From positions 20,449,849 through 20,513,848 of the forward strand of contig JASEVX010000003.1 of the NCBI GenBank assembly GCA_031761405.1: 64,000 bases of DNA, written 5' to 3'. Below the pieces are notes generated by a model that was given only the letters and a program-made list of their open reading frames with translations, did no database searches and had not been told where the DNA came from. Position 1 is the first letter of the stretch; every line of letters begins with the position of its first letter. This DNA comes from Serripes groenlandicus (taxonomy: Eukaryota > Mollusca > Bivalvia > Cardiida > Cardiidae). Of the stretch, positions 45,362 through 54,743 are shown piece by piece. The position numbers and the translations under genes are program-made.

Positions 45362-46255
45362 GCAAAAGGGCCATGGAGGCCCTGGATGGCTCGCCTGAAT
45401 AATGCAATGTAATTTGTCATGCCAACCAAAATAACTTATTTATTTTTACCAATCAACATGGCTTGAAGTAATCCCATCTTGTAGAAGGTCAACAAGGAAC
45501 AAATTTATTTGGAAATCAGTCAGATACTTTCAGAAAAGTTAAGTTTTTACTATAGCCATATAAGACAAAAAAGCCCCAACCCTGGTGACCATGTTTTTTA
45601 CAACCAATCAACATGGATTAAAGGAATCAGTATGAGAGGTCCAAGGAAAATTTCTAAATAAATATTTTGAAATCGCCCTATTACTTTCAGAAGAGGATTT
45701 TTAAAGTTTTTACAATAGAAATATCTGGTGGACATGTTTTTCGATCAATCAACATGGCTTGAAGGAATCTGATAGAGGGTCAACCACGAAAATAATTTGG
45801 AAAACTTCGAAATATTTACTGAGAAGAATATCTTTACAAGAATTCACTATATATATAGCCATATAAGGCAAAACAGCCCCGCCTCCTGGCACTGGCAGCT
45901 ATACTTTTCTACCAATAAAAATGGCTTGAAGGAATCTGATAGAGGGTCAAGCCAAGGGACATTTCTACAAAATTATTTGGAAATCAACCGAATACTTTTG
46001 GAGAAGAAGGTTTCAAAAGTTTTAACTTTCTCTCAATTTAGGCAAAACAGCTCCACCCCCTGGCGGCCATGTTTTTCAAACACCAATTAACATGGCTTGA
46101 AGGAACTTTAGCATGGTCATTTAGAGGATGCTTTCTGTGAATTTTCATCTCACTTGACCAACTGGTGACAGAGGAGAAGAAATTGACAGACGACACACGC
46201 CGGACAAAGGGTGATCACAATAACTCACATTGAGCACTTTAGGCTTAGGTGAGCT
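45362..46255 (+). mobile_element. CAAGAG-type element, CTCACCT family, uninterrupted
   Basis: Same element as 36072-38790 without the nested insertion. 5' CAAAAGGGCCATGGAGGCCC, GGCTCGCCTGA; 3' CACTTTAGGCTTAGGTGAGCT. A poly-A/G tract precedes it that copy 1 lacks. A second difference is a missing segment near 46105 (about 75 bp) relative to copy 1. Confidence 0.88.
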
Positions 46256-46294
46256 TAAAATATTAGATTTTACAGTGACAAGGGTTTAGTGACG

Positions 46295-46785
46295 ATCACT
46301 ACAGACGATACAACAATAACTAACAAATGTAGGGAAGAAGCTTTTTCTTGTCCATGGTACAGACAATGTAAAGGCGCCTTTGCTTCAGATGAATTTTGAA
46401 AAAGAGAAATAGGTCATCAGGAGTAATGTTTCTTTTTCTTTTGAACAATGTTTTATCAACTGGAAATTAATTAGTAATCCATAGACCAGATGTTGCAATA
46501 TTTTCCTTCAATGTTTTTTGTAAAGTAGATGACACAAAATATTTTTTATGTATGAATATGGTTAGAGGTCAATGAATAGGCATCCTGACACCAAATATTA
46601 ACCTTTGACTTCTTGAACGGAGTTTATAAAGCCATAGCCATCGGTAATGAGCCAAAATGGCACATCAGTGCTGTCTGACTCGGGGCTCTATACTCTTGGC
46701 TACCCTACATAACTTTTCTATCTTAATATTCCAAATAGGGCGACGCAGAGCGAACGCTTACGCTCGTCTGCTTTTTCTATGTCAA
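46295..46785. other. No feature recognised
   Basis: First sequence unique to the right contig. No exon or element end was seen; a short CGAACGCTTACGCTCG hairpin is at 46752-46767. Confidence 0.4.
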
Positions 46786-46995
46786 AAAGGTGCATTACTG
46801 AATAATTATTAAAGCCAGTGTTATGTGACTTGATATACACATGTGTATTGTTCCTAGGAGCATGTGTACTAGGTTTAATTTGAAAATGTTGAACAGTTTT
46901 TGAGTTATGAGGTAAGGTTCAAGTTTTGTGACAAACGCAGACGCCAAGGGTATCACAATAGCCCATTTTGTTTTCTTTGAAAAACAGACAAGCTG
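46786..46995 (+). repeat. Dispersed repeat, copy at 55556
   Basis: AAGCCAG..TTATGTGACTTG, AGGAGCATGTGTACTAGGTT, GAGTTATGAGGTAAGGTTCA and GAAAAACAGACAAGCT occur in the same order at 55556-55765. Looks like the core of a CAAGAG-type element without ends. Confidence 0.7.
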
Positions 46996-47214
46996 AAAAT
47001 TGCACAACTATTGACTCTTGCAAATAAAAAGCGGGTTGTGTTCATTTTAGAAAGGGATAAGGATCATAACTAGAATCTGTTGAGGAGTTAATTATGTTGG
47101 GAGTGATTAGTACACTAATGCCATGTAAATTGAAAACTGCATAATTCAAAAGATTAATAGATAAGGCGCAATAAACAGGTGCTTGTCTGATAATATCACT
47201 CTCATTAACCCTTT

Positions 47215-47433
47215 CCCACCTACAGCAACTCGGCCAGAGACAACTTTTCAAACATCAAAGCAAATATTATTGAAATACTCAATAAATGAAAGTATAATTA
47301 TTGAATAGAGTTGAAAACATTGTGGCAAAAGGAGGAATTGCTCATAATGAGAAAAGTCACCTTTTGCCACCATGTTTTCAACAGTTGCCAGCAGGACACG
47401 AACCAAAATATGTTACCATGTGGGTAAAGGGTA
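47215..47433. mobile_element. TTAA element
   Basis: TTAACCCTTTCCCACCTACA to CCATGTGGGTAAAGGGTAA; hairpin GGAATTGCTCATAATGAGAA. Confidence 0.75.
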
Positions 47434-47560
47434 AGTAATCAAATAATATACTGTTGGCACTAGAAGTCATCTTCTCAGCTTTCAAGTACCAACAATATAA
47501 AGCTTTGAGGTCAAACAACAGTTTCGGACTATGTATTAAGCCACGTATCTAAAGCTCTGA

Positions 47561-47976
47561 TAACCCTTTCCCACATACAACAAATCTGTAGCAGTTCCTT
47601 TAACCCTTTCCCTCATACAGACGCTTTCTGACGCCTCTGCAGCAGACGGCTATTTGAAAACATAGTGACAAAAGAAGAAATTGCACAAAACGTGCAATTT
47701 CTCCTTTTGCCACAATGTTTACCACTTTTAGTCATAGGTTATCCATTAAATTATGGAGATATTTTATTTTTTGAAAAAAAATGTGTTCAAAGTCGGCTGC
47801 TGCAGAATTGTCGTATGAGGGAAAGGGTTAAAAACATTAAGTCAATAGAAAGGGAAACGCTCAATAACTGAAAGAACAATTATTGAATAAAGTTGAAAAA
47901 AACATTGTGACAATGTTTTCATAAGTTGTCTGCTGCAGAGGTATCAGAAAGCATCTGTATGGTGGAAAAAGGTTAA
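47561..47976. mobile_element. TTAA element interrupted by another TTAA element
   Basis: The left part ATAACCCTTTCCCACATACA stops at TGTAGCAGTTCC. The right part resumes at AAAACATTAAGTCAATAGAA and ends GTGGAAAAAGGTTAA. The inner copy is 47600-47831. Confidence 0.75.
47600..47831 (-). mobile_element. TTAA element, 230-bp subfamily, nested
   Basis: CATACAGACGCTTTCTGACG left, GAATTGTCGTATGAGGG right, both TTAA present. Confidence 0.9.
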
Positions 47977-48202
47977 CCCTTTCCCTCATACGACAATTCT
48001 GCAGCAGACGACTTTGAACGTATTTTGTCTACACATAGAAAATCTCCATAATTGAATGGATAACCTATGACAAAAAGTGGAAAACATTGTGGCAAAAGGA
48101 GAAATTGCACGTTTTGTGCAATTTCTTCTTTTGTCACTATGTTTTCAAAAAGCCGTCTGCTGCATAGGCGTCAGAAAGCGTCTATATGAGGGAAAGGGTT
48201 AA
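47973..48202 (+). mobile_element. TTAA element, canonical 230 bp
   Basis: CATACGACAATTCTGCAGCA left, CTATATGAGGGAAAGGG right. The left TTAA is shared with the preceding element. Confidence 0.92.
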
Positions 48203-48390
48203 AGGTTGGTAATGGGACAACAAGGTGTAGGGCAAAGCTGCATATCATCCCAGCTGCTACATATGTGTAAACTGGATAACACAAACAAAACATGGGTGAA
48301 AATGGTGAAAAAACTACAAAACAAACATAAAGGAAAGGAACTGTTCCCAGCACAAAGGATCCTTGCCATAAATTACATGGAACATGCTCA

Positions 48391-48593
48391 TTTATCCCTT
48401 TCCAACATGCAGATGCATATTAATAATTCTGCAGCAGACAAAAGCTGAAAAATATAGTGGCAAATGGATAAATTGCTCATAATAAGCAATAACTTCATCA
48501 TTTTCCACATTATTTACAACTCAATTAAGTCATTATACTTAAATTAATAGGCTGTAGTCTGCTGCAAATTTGTTGTATGCAGGAAAGGGTTAA
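48391..48593. mobile_element. TTAA element, diverged
   Basis: TATCCCTTTCCAACATGCAG to GTATGCAGGAAAGGGTTAA. Lies 80 bp past the exon A stop, so probably in that isoform's 3' UTR. Confidence 0.65.
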
Positions 48594-48673
48594 AGTTGAT
48601 AAAATCAGGAATTGGACAAAGACCCTTTCTATGTGACCAGCACCAAAATAAAAATAAAACATTTGGTATACAT

Positions 48674-48811
48674 CTACGCTTCTTCTTCTTCTGATGTGTT
48701 TGCCTCAAACTGGGCTAATTTTTCCTCTAAAGTCTTAATTCGTCTTTCATGAGCTTTTACAATTAATTTAAGTTTTCTAATGTCATCCATTAAGGCTTGG
48801 GGATCGAAATC
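48674..48811 (-). CDS. Coronin last exon A: coiled coil with canonical trimerisation motif
   Basis: 45 codons and a TAG, in phase 0 with the 54259 exon. The acceptor is excellent (GTTTTTTTTCTCTCCCCAG). The peptide starts DFDPQALMDDIRKLK. Hydrophobic a/d positions fall at residues 11, 14, 18, 25, 28, 32 and 35, with His at 21. RRIKTLEEKL contains R24-I25-x-x-L28-E29, the R-h-x-x-h-E trimer motif known from coronin 1 coiled coils. The protein ends TSEEEEA. I saw no AATAAA on the minus strand within about 600 bp downstream. Inclusion of this exon ends the protein here, so exon B (29358-29537) can only be used if this one is skipped. Confidence 0.92.
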   Translation of the reverse strand, partial: DFDPQALMDDIRKLKLIVKAHERRIKTLEEKLAQFEANTSEEEEA

Positions 48812-48930
48812 CTGGGGAGAGAAAAAAAACATGGAACACTGTATAGAGTGATTTTTTACAGTAAACAAGTTCTAAGTTCATTCAATAACTATTTTCCTTC
48901 AATTACCTACCGCTTTGCAATTGATTCAAT

Positions 48931-49154
48931 TTAACCCTGTCCCTCATATAGACGCTTTCTGACACCTCTGCAGCAGACGACTTTTTCGAAAAACATGGCA
49001 ACCAAAGAAGAAATTGCTCAAAACGAGCAATTTCTCCTATTGTCACCATGATTTCAACTCTATTCAATTATTGTACTTTCATTTAAAGGGATTTTGTTCA
49101 GGTATGTTTTCAAAGTTGACTGCTGCAGATTTGTTATATGTGGGAAAGGGTTAA
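48931..49154 (-). mobile_element. TTAA element
   Basis: TTAACCCTGTCCCTCATATA to TATGTGGGAAAGGGTTAA; hairpin GAAATTGCTCAAAACGAGCA. About 120 bp upstream of exon A's acceptor. Confidence 0.82.
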
Positions 49155-49186
49155 TAACCTAATTGCATACCTCTGTCTAAACCAGA

Positions 49187-49365
49187 TTACCACAGACAGA
49201 CACATTTAACGCATCTACAACAGACACATTTTGAAGACATTTGAAGATTAATTACTCCTAATGAGCAATTTCTCCTTTTGTCACATTGTCTTTAACTGTA
49301 TTCAATACATTGTAAGCATATTTGTCAGATGCAGAAATGTTACATATATGGGTCAGGGTTTTAAC
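49187..49365. mobile_element. TTAA element, strongly diverged
   Basis: CATCTACAACAGACACATTTTG, CTCCTAATGAGCAATTTCTC, TATATGGGTCAGGGTTTTAA. Confidence 0.45.
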
Positions 49366-49610
49366 ACGTGTTTGAAGGAACACATGTGCTGTCTGCAAAT
49401 AACTAACAACTTAAACTAATGAGACAAATTGTGACATAAAGACACAAGACAAACAAGAAGTCCCCAGGTTTTACCCTGACAAGACAAAAAGGACAGAGAT
49501 AAAACATATTATCATTAAATATCTCCTATTTGAAAAATGTATACAGATAAAATAGTTTTGCTCACATATGATTCTGACCTCAATGAATGAACCAACCTTT
49601 TTTTAACCTG

Positions 49611-49859
49611 GAGGGTTGTATAAAGTTTCAATGCAATGCATCAGGTAATTACTGAGATATGGACTCTTTATTTAGTAGCACGCAAAACTTTAACCAGAAT
49701 TTCTTTGTAAAAAAAGGACCATAACTTGCATTACATCTGGTAGTAACTGACCTATGGTAAAATAAATGTACTTGCATGCTAAACCTTAACCAAGGTGTGA
49801 CGCAGACGCCAATGCCAGGGTGAGTAGAATAGCTCTCATATTCGCCGAATAGTCGAGCT
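49611..49859 (+). mobile_element. CTCGACTATTC-family element, 3' end only
   Basis: A last core unit (GATATGGACTCTTTATTTAG, AAAAGGACCATAACTTGCAT), GACGCCAATGCCAGGGTGAG and the end CGCCGAATAGTCGAGCT followed by AAAAATGAG. 5' truncated. Confidence 0.8.
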
Positions 49860-50199
49860 AAAAATGAGATTCAAAAGTCGTCTGCGGTAGATATGTGTAA
49901 GCGTAACCCTGCGTTAATGTACTTGACATTTTTTTAATAAGTCACATAATTAATTGACTGCCATACTTTGGGATTTATTTTCTTTCATGTCAAATGATGT
50001 GCATTTAAAGTTTTGACGAGTGCTTGAAGAATTGCTTTAAGAATGGGAACTTATTTATTACTTACACCAGTTTATAGATGGTTAAGATTCTTTTATTTTC
50101 CTAGACTTTTGAAACACCAAAATAAAATCATTTTTTTCTGTTCATAAAGGCAATGATTATGAGTGGAAAGTATCCATTGACATAACCTTTTGCAATGTA

Positions 50200-50434
50200 T
50201 TAACCTTTCCCCATATGCAAACATAGTTTTATACATTTCTGCAGCTGAAATGGTTCTTTTTGTAGCTTTGCGCCAAAATGTGAAATTACTCATGATGAGC
50301 AATTTCTCCTCTGGCCACAATATTTTCATTTCATATTATAAAATTGTATTCTCATTTATAGAAATGTTCTATATTTTTGTCAAGATATTTCACAATAATC
50401 TGATGCAGATTTGTTGAATGAGATCAAGGGTTCA
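50200..50434. mobile_element. TTAA element, diverged
   Basis: TTAACCTTTCCCCATATGCA to GAATGAGATCAAGGGTTCAA; hairpin AAATTACTCATGATGAGCAA. Confidence 0.68.
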
Positions 50435-50464
50435 AACACATCTATTTCAGGTGAGAGATACAGG

Positions 50465-50684
50465 TTAACCCTTTCCCTCATATAGACGCCTCTGCAGCAG
50501 ACGTCTATTTGAAAACATAGTGACAAAAGAAGAAATTGCACAAAACGTGCAATTTCTCCTTTTGCCACAATGTTTTCCAATTTTAGTCATAGGTTATCCA
50601 TTCAATTATAGAGATTTTCTACTTTTTGACAAAATATGTTCCAAGTCGTCTGCTGCAGAATTGTCGTATGAGGGAAAGGGTTAA
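50465..50684 (-). mobile_element. TTAA element, 230-bp subfamily
   Basis: CATATAGACGCCTCTGCAGC shows loss of 10 bp at the left; GAATTGTCGTATGAGGG right. Confidence 0.9.
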
Positions 50685-50707
50685 AGGGGGATTGGCTGCA
50701 TTCACAT

Positions 50708-50938
50708 TATTAATCTCTGTCCAACATACAACAAGCATTTGGACGCTTCCATAGCGAACAACTTTCTAAAACATTGTGACCAAAGGAGAAGTTGGTCATC
50801 ATGAGCAATTACTGCTTTTGCCTCAATGTTTTCAACATAATTCAATATTCATACTTTTATTCAAGGAGACTTTCCACAATTTGAATGGAGGTTTAAAGGT
50901 TGTCTGCTTCAGTTTTAATGTATGTGGGACAGAGTTAT
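50708..50938. mobile_element. TTAA element, diverged
   Basis: TTAATCTCTGTCCAACATAC to TATGTGGGACAGAGTTA. Paired substitutions at the two ends (CTGTCC and GGACAG) keep the terminal pairing. Confidence 0.65.
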
Positions 50939-51195
50939 TGAGAATTGATCAGAATGCTAGTAATTAATCATAAATATGGGATGGGCAATGCTTATAATTA
51001 GACATTTTATAAATGTTACTTGCAGGAATGGATATCTATGGCTTTTAATTACATATTTAAAATGACTTTGTGTTACAGTTCACTCAGGTAGCAGGGACAA
51101 ACTTGTGTTAATGCTTTTCTAGTTTGAAGGCTTGGTATTGATGTCAGAATCATGATGTGCTTATGTGAATAAATACCGTTCCTTCATAGGACCTT

Positions 51196-51409
51196 TTAAC
51201 CCTTTCCCACTTGCAGAAGCATTTTGACACATCTGCTGCAGAACTTTTTGAAAACATTGTGGCAGAAGGAGAATTTCCTCATAATGAGCAATCTCTCCTT
51301 TTGCCACAATCTGTTAAACTCTTTTCAGTAAAAGTAGGTTTTCTATAATTCAGCTTTAATGTGTTCAAAGTCATCTGCTGTAGATTTGCTGTATGTGGGA
51401 AAAGGTCAA
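51196..51409. mobile_element. TTAA element
   Basis: TTAACCCTTTCCCACTTGCA to GTATGTGGGAAAAGGTCAA; hairpin TTTCCTCATAATGAGCAATC. Confidence 0.75.
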
Positions 51410-51584
51410 AGCATCAGACTAAAAGGAGGTAAACTCTAGTCGGATAATTTATGAGCTGCGCCAAGCGAATTGGGGTCTTAATGCATCTGCGTACAATGAA
51501 GACTCAGGCGAGCCTGTATGTCTACACTTTGTCACAAGATCCTTCAATGGCCACATATATATGTAAAATAGGCCAAGATGACAT

Positions 51585-51822
51585 ATAACCCTTTCCCACA
51601 TACAATACATTTGCAGCAGACTCCTTTGAAAACGTTATCTTAAAAATATGGAAACTCTCTATAAATGAAAGAAATATTATTGAATACAGTTGAAAACATT
51701 GTGTCAAAAGGAGAAATTGCTCATTATGCTCATTATGAGCAATTTCACCTTTTGAAAAAATGTTTTCAGAAGTCGTCTGCTGCAGAGGCATCAGAAAGTG
51801 TCTATATGTGGGAAAGGGTTAA
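51585..51822. mobile_element. TTAA element with duplicated hairpin loop
   Basis: ATAACCCTTTCCCACATACA to CTATATGTGGGAAAGGGTTAA (one base over). The centre reads TGCTCATTATGCTCATTATG, a 10-bp duplication in the hairpin. Confidence 0.8.
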
Positions 51823-52112
51823 AATAAGAAGTGAAGCCAAACTAGTTTACATGAATATATTTTAAATGATGGCAGCGTGGAGTCATAAAGACCCCCAAGA
51901 CACTCTTCACAGCTACTATTATATATTCTGAAACACAGTAGAACATTTTGTTGGAAAAGTCCAAATGGTTCTATATGAGTTTTTTCATCTTTAAAAATTA
52001 TGCTGCAGATGAATCAATATATTTTCCCATGAAGGAATGATTACTTCAAATAACAAGAAAGAATACTGCTAGAGCAAAAAAAAGAAAAATGTTCCTCATA
52101 AGAATTCACCAC

Positions 52113-52248
52113 TTTAACTTTTCCCAATTGCAGACACATTTTCATTAAAGCTTCTTCGATTAAATCACTTTCATTTTAAGATATTTTCCTTATTTTGCCT
52201 AGGTGTTTTCAAAGTTGTCTGCTGCAGGTTTATTGTATGTGAGAAAGT
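52113..52248. mobile_element. TTAA element, hairpin half missing
   Basis: TTAACTTTTCCCAATTGCAG to GTATGTGAGAAAGTCAGG. Confidence 0.5.
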
Positions 52249-52316
52249 CAGGCTTGTTTATAACATAGACCTTGATAAGCAGGAATAAAACACTCTGTGT
52301 GCAATACTATCTCAAC

Positions 52317-52703
52317 TTAACCCTTTCCCACATACAAACGCTTTCTAATGCCTCTGCAGCGGATGACTTCTGAAAACATTTTGACAAATGGAAAAGTTGC
52401 TCATAATGATCAACTTCTCCGTTTGCCACAACGTTTTTTTTTTTATCTCTACTCAATAATTAATTCTCATTTAAGGAGATTTTTAATAATTTTGTCAAAA
52501 TATTTTCATTTGCAACATATAGGCACAAATATTAAAACTATCAACAAATATAAATGTAATAAGAGAAAAGAAATGAAAACATTGTCACAAAAGGAAAATT
52601 TGCTCATTATAAGCATGTTTTTATTCAAAGCTCTTGTAACAATGTTTTCAAAAGTTATAGCCAATATACACATCAGTAGTGTCTGCATGTGGGAAAGGGT
52701 TAA
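52317..52703. mobile_element. TTAA element, composite
   Basis: TTAACCCTTTCCCACATACA to GCATGTGGGAAAGGGTTAA, 387 bp with two hairpins (GTTGCTCATAATGATCAACT and TTTGCTCATTATAAGCATGT). Probably two copies fused. Confidence 0.65.
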
Positions 52704-52951
52704 AAACATAAAAACTACCCCTTATCAAAATCTCAATATAGCATGTATAGATAATAAGAGTATGCATAGATTAATTATTTTACATACATGTATATGACTA
52801 TAGATATACAAATAAATAGAATGTTTACAATTGACATGCATTTATCAAGGTACATTGTATATCAGAGAAAACAAGGCTGTGGAAATCCTGTCTTCGAGCA
52901 AATAATCTTGATTACAGGTATTCACCAATAACATCTTGGCAAAACTTTGTG

Positions 52952-53161
52952 TTAACCCTATACCTGATACAGACACTAGTAACGGCAGACGATTTTTAAA
53001 ACAATTTTTTGAAGAGGAGAATATTGTCAAATGGAGCAGTTCCTCCTTTTCCTAAAATGTTCTCAATTCCGCTTTATTATACCTTCAAAATTCCAGATGT
53101 AATTTTTTTTCAAATATTTTTTTTAAAAGCAGATGCCTATTATAATTGAATGTTGGGTAAA
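52952..53161. mobile_element. TTAA element, strongly diverged
   Basis: TTAACCCTATACCTGATACA left; right end GAATGTTGGGTAAATGG. Confidence 0.45.
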
Positions 53162-53308
53162 TGGTTTATCCTTCATCGTGTCAAATTGACATACCAAAAG
53201 AAAATCAATTTGTGCGAAAAAGTATTCTCAAATTAAACAAGTTGGACCAGATTTCCACATCCCCAGATATAGTACAAGAAATTCAGACAACCTCTGAGAC
53301 AGACAGGT

Positions 53309-53524
53309 TATTTAATATCAACTTTTTCCTACATCTGCAGCAGAGAATTTTTAAAAACATTGTAACAGAAGTAGAAAATGCACAATATACTTTTGCCACA
53401 AAATCTTCAACCCATTTCAATAATTATACTATATATAATAATATCAATAGAGATTTTCCATAGATTTGCCTTGATGTATTCCAAGTCATTGACTACAGGT
53501 TTGTTGTATGCGGGAAATTGTTAA
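53309..53524. mobile_element. TTAA element, diverged
   Basis: CTACATCTGCAGCAGAGAAT inside; right end GTATGCGGGAAATTGTTAA. Confidence 0.55.
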
Positions 53525-53579
53525 AGAGCAAATACATCCATCACAATTCACCAACAAAGAATAGCAAAGGTTGGTTTTG

Positions 53580-53790
53580 GTTTAAATCTTTTTCACATAA
53601 AGAAAATATACAGCAGATGAGTTTGAACATATCTAGACAAAAATATGGAAATATTCTAGCAATGAGAGAATAATTATTGAATATACATTGGGCAATTTTA
53701 GTTTCCGTTCACTATGATCAATTTCTTCTTTTGCCACAATGTTTTAAAAAGTAGAAATTTCAAATTCCTTCTGCATGTGGGAAAGAGATT
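53580..53790. mobile_element. TTAA element, diverged
   Basis: TTTAAATCTTTTTCACATAA to CTGCATGTGGGAAAGAG. Confidence 0.5.
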
Positions 53791-53999
53791 GCTGAACAGA
53801 AACTATTTCCCTTTGTGCGATAAAAATGAAAGATTGCCCGGATATAGATAAAATCAGAGCTCTTTTTCCCAGAATGATCCAATTAATGTTTTAAACTTTA
53901 TCCAACTTTTGTTGTCAAATAGATTTTCCTAAATGTTCTCAGAGTTGTCTACTACAGGTTTGCCCTAAGTGGAAAAGTTTCCACTGAAACTTATCCTAT

Positions 54000-54232
54000 A
54001 TAAACCCTTTCCCACCTATAGACGGATTTTAACGCATCTGCAGCAGACAACTTTTGAAAATATTTTGACAAAAGAAGAAATTTTTCAAAACAAGCAATAT
54101 CTCCTTTTGCCACAATGTTTTCAACTTTTTTCAGTAATTTTATACCTTCATTTCTAGAGATTTTCCGTATCTCGAGTAGATATTTTGTTAAAGTCGTCTG
54201 GTGCAGATTTGTTTTATGTGGGAAAAGGTTAA
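54000..54232. mobile_element. TTAA element next to the coronin linker exon
   Basis: ATAAACCCTTTCCCACCTAT to TTATGTGGGAAAAGGTTAA; ends 26 bp from the exon's splice donor (54258). Confidence 0.78.
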
Positions 54233-54258
54233 ATACCACATTAATCATGTTAACTTAC

Positions 54259-54519
54259 CGCAGGCAATGCTGGACCAGTTTTAGCAGGAGCAGGGGCTGG
54301 AGCCGTGGCCTTAGGCAACTTGGGGGGCTCTGAAGATCCATTTGATGTGGCTTTCTCAACCACAGTGGCCTTCTGTGCAGGTGGGGGTGTCGATTTGACT
54401 TGTGCAGGCTCAGATGAGGTAATTTGAGACAATTTTGTTTTTGGTTTATTGTCAAGAAGGCTCGGTTTTTTCGCTACTGGCTCTTTATTTTCACATACAT
54501 GCCCTGATTTTAATGACAT
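54259..54519 (-). CDS. Coronin exon: end of conserved extension plus long Pro/Ala/Lys linker
   Basis: A phase 0-0 exon of 87 codons, with acceptor CATTCTCTTGCAG and donor GCG|GTAAGT. The start, MSLKSGHVCENKE, aligns with the coronin I-S-L-K-x-G-[YF]-[IV]-P segment, and KKPSLLDNKPK follows. The rest is low complexity: Ser/Pro/Lys-rich with STPPPAQK and an APAPAPAK run, ending TGPALPA. In coronins this position is the variable unique region between propeller and coiled coil; it carries phosphorylation sites in vertebrate proteins. No domain is visible in the linker. The first Met of the exon is not a translation start: the preceding AG is the splice acceptor. Confidence 0.9.
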
Positions 54520-54743
54520 CTGCAAGAGAATGTTGGTAAGCTAATTATCTTCCAGTAAATTGTCCTTCTTCTTAGGAAATTAAGAGCTTCATGCAGGAAA
54601 GTTGTAGCTTGATCTTTAAATAATAATGTTGCTACAATCATTTAAAAGATTTCAAGTATTTTCTTTGCTAAAATAATGATTTATGCATAACAAGAGCGAA
54701 GTGTAGCAAAAACCAACAGTCGTCTGTTCTTCCCCAAGTCCAA

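Larger units (their letters stand above)
39030..46294 (+). repeat. Duplicated locus, copy 2 (right contig start)
   Basis: The first base after the gap matches 28659 and the homology ends where the left contig stops. From about 41.9 kb on the copy is nearly identical to copy 1 (for example 42022-42228 against 31605-31811). From 39030 to about 41.8 kb it has a small indel every few tens of bases. Confidence 0.92.

Noticed and set aside
28659..46294. A true segmental duplication of the coronin 3' end
   Set aside because: Both homology limits coincide with the edges of the N gap, and one copy has contig-end error patterns.
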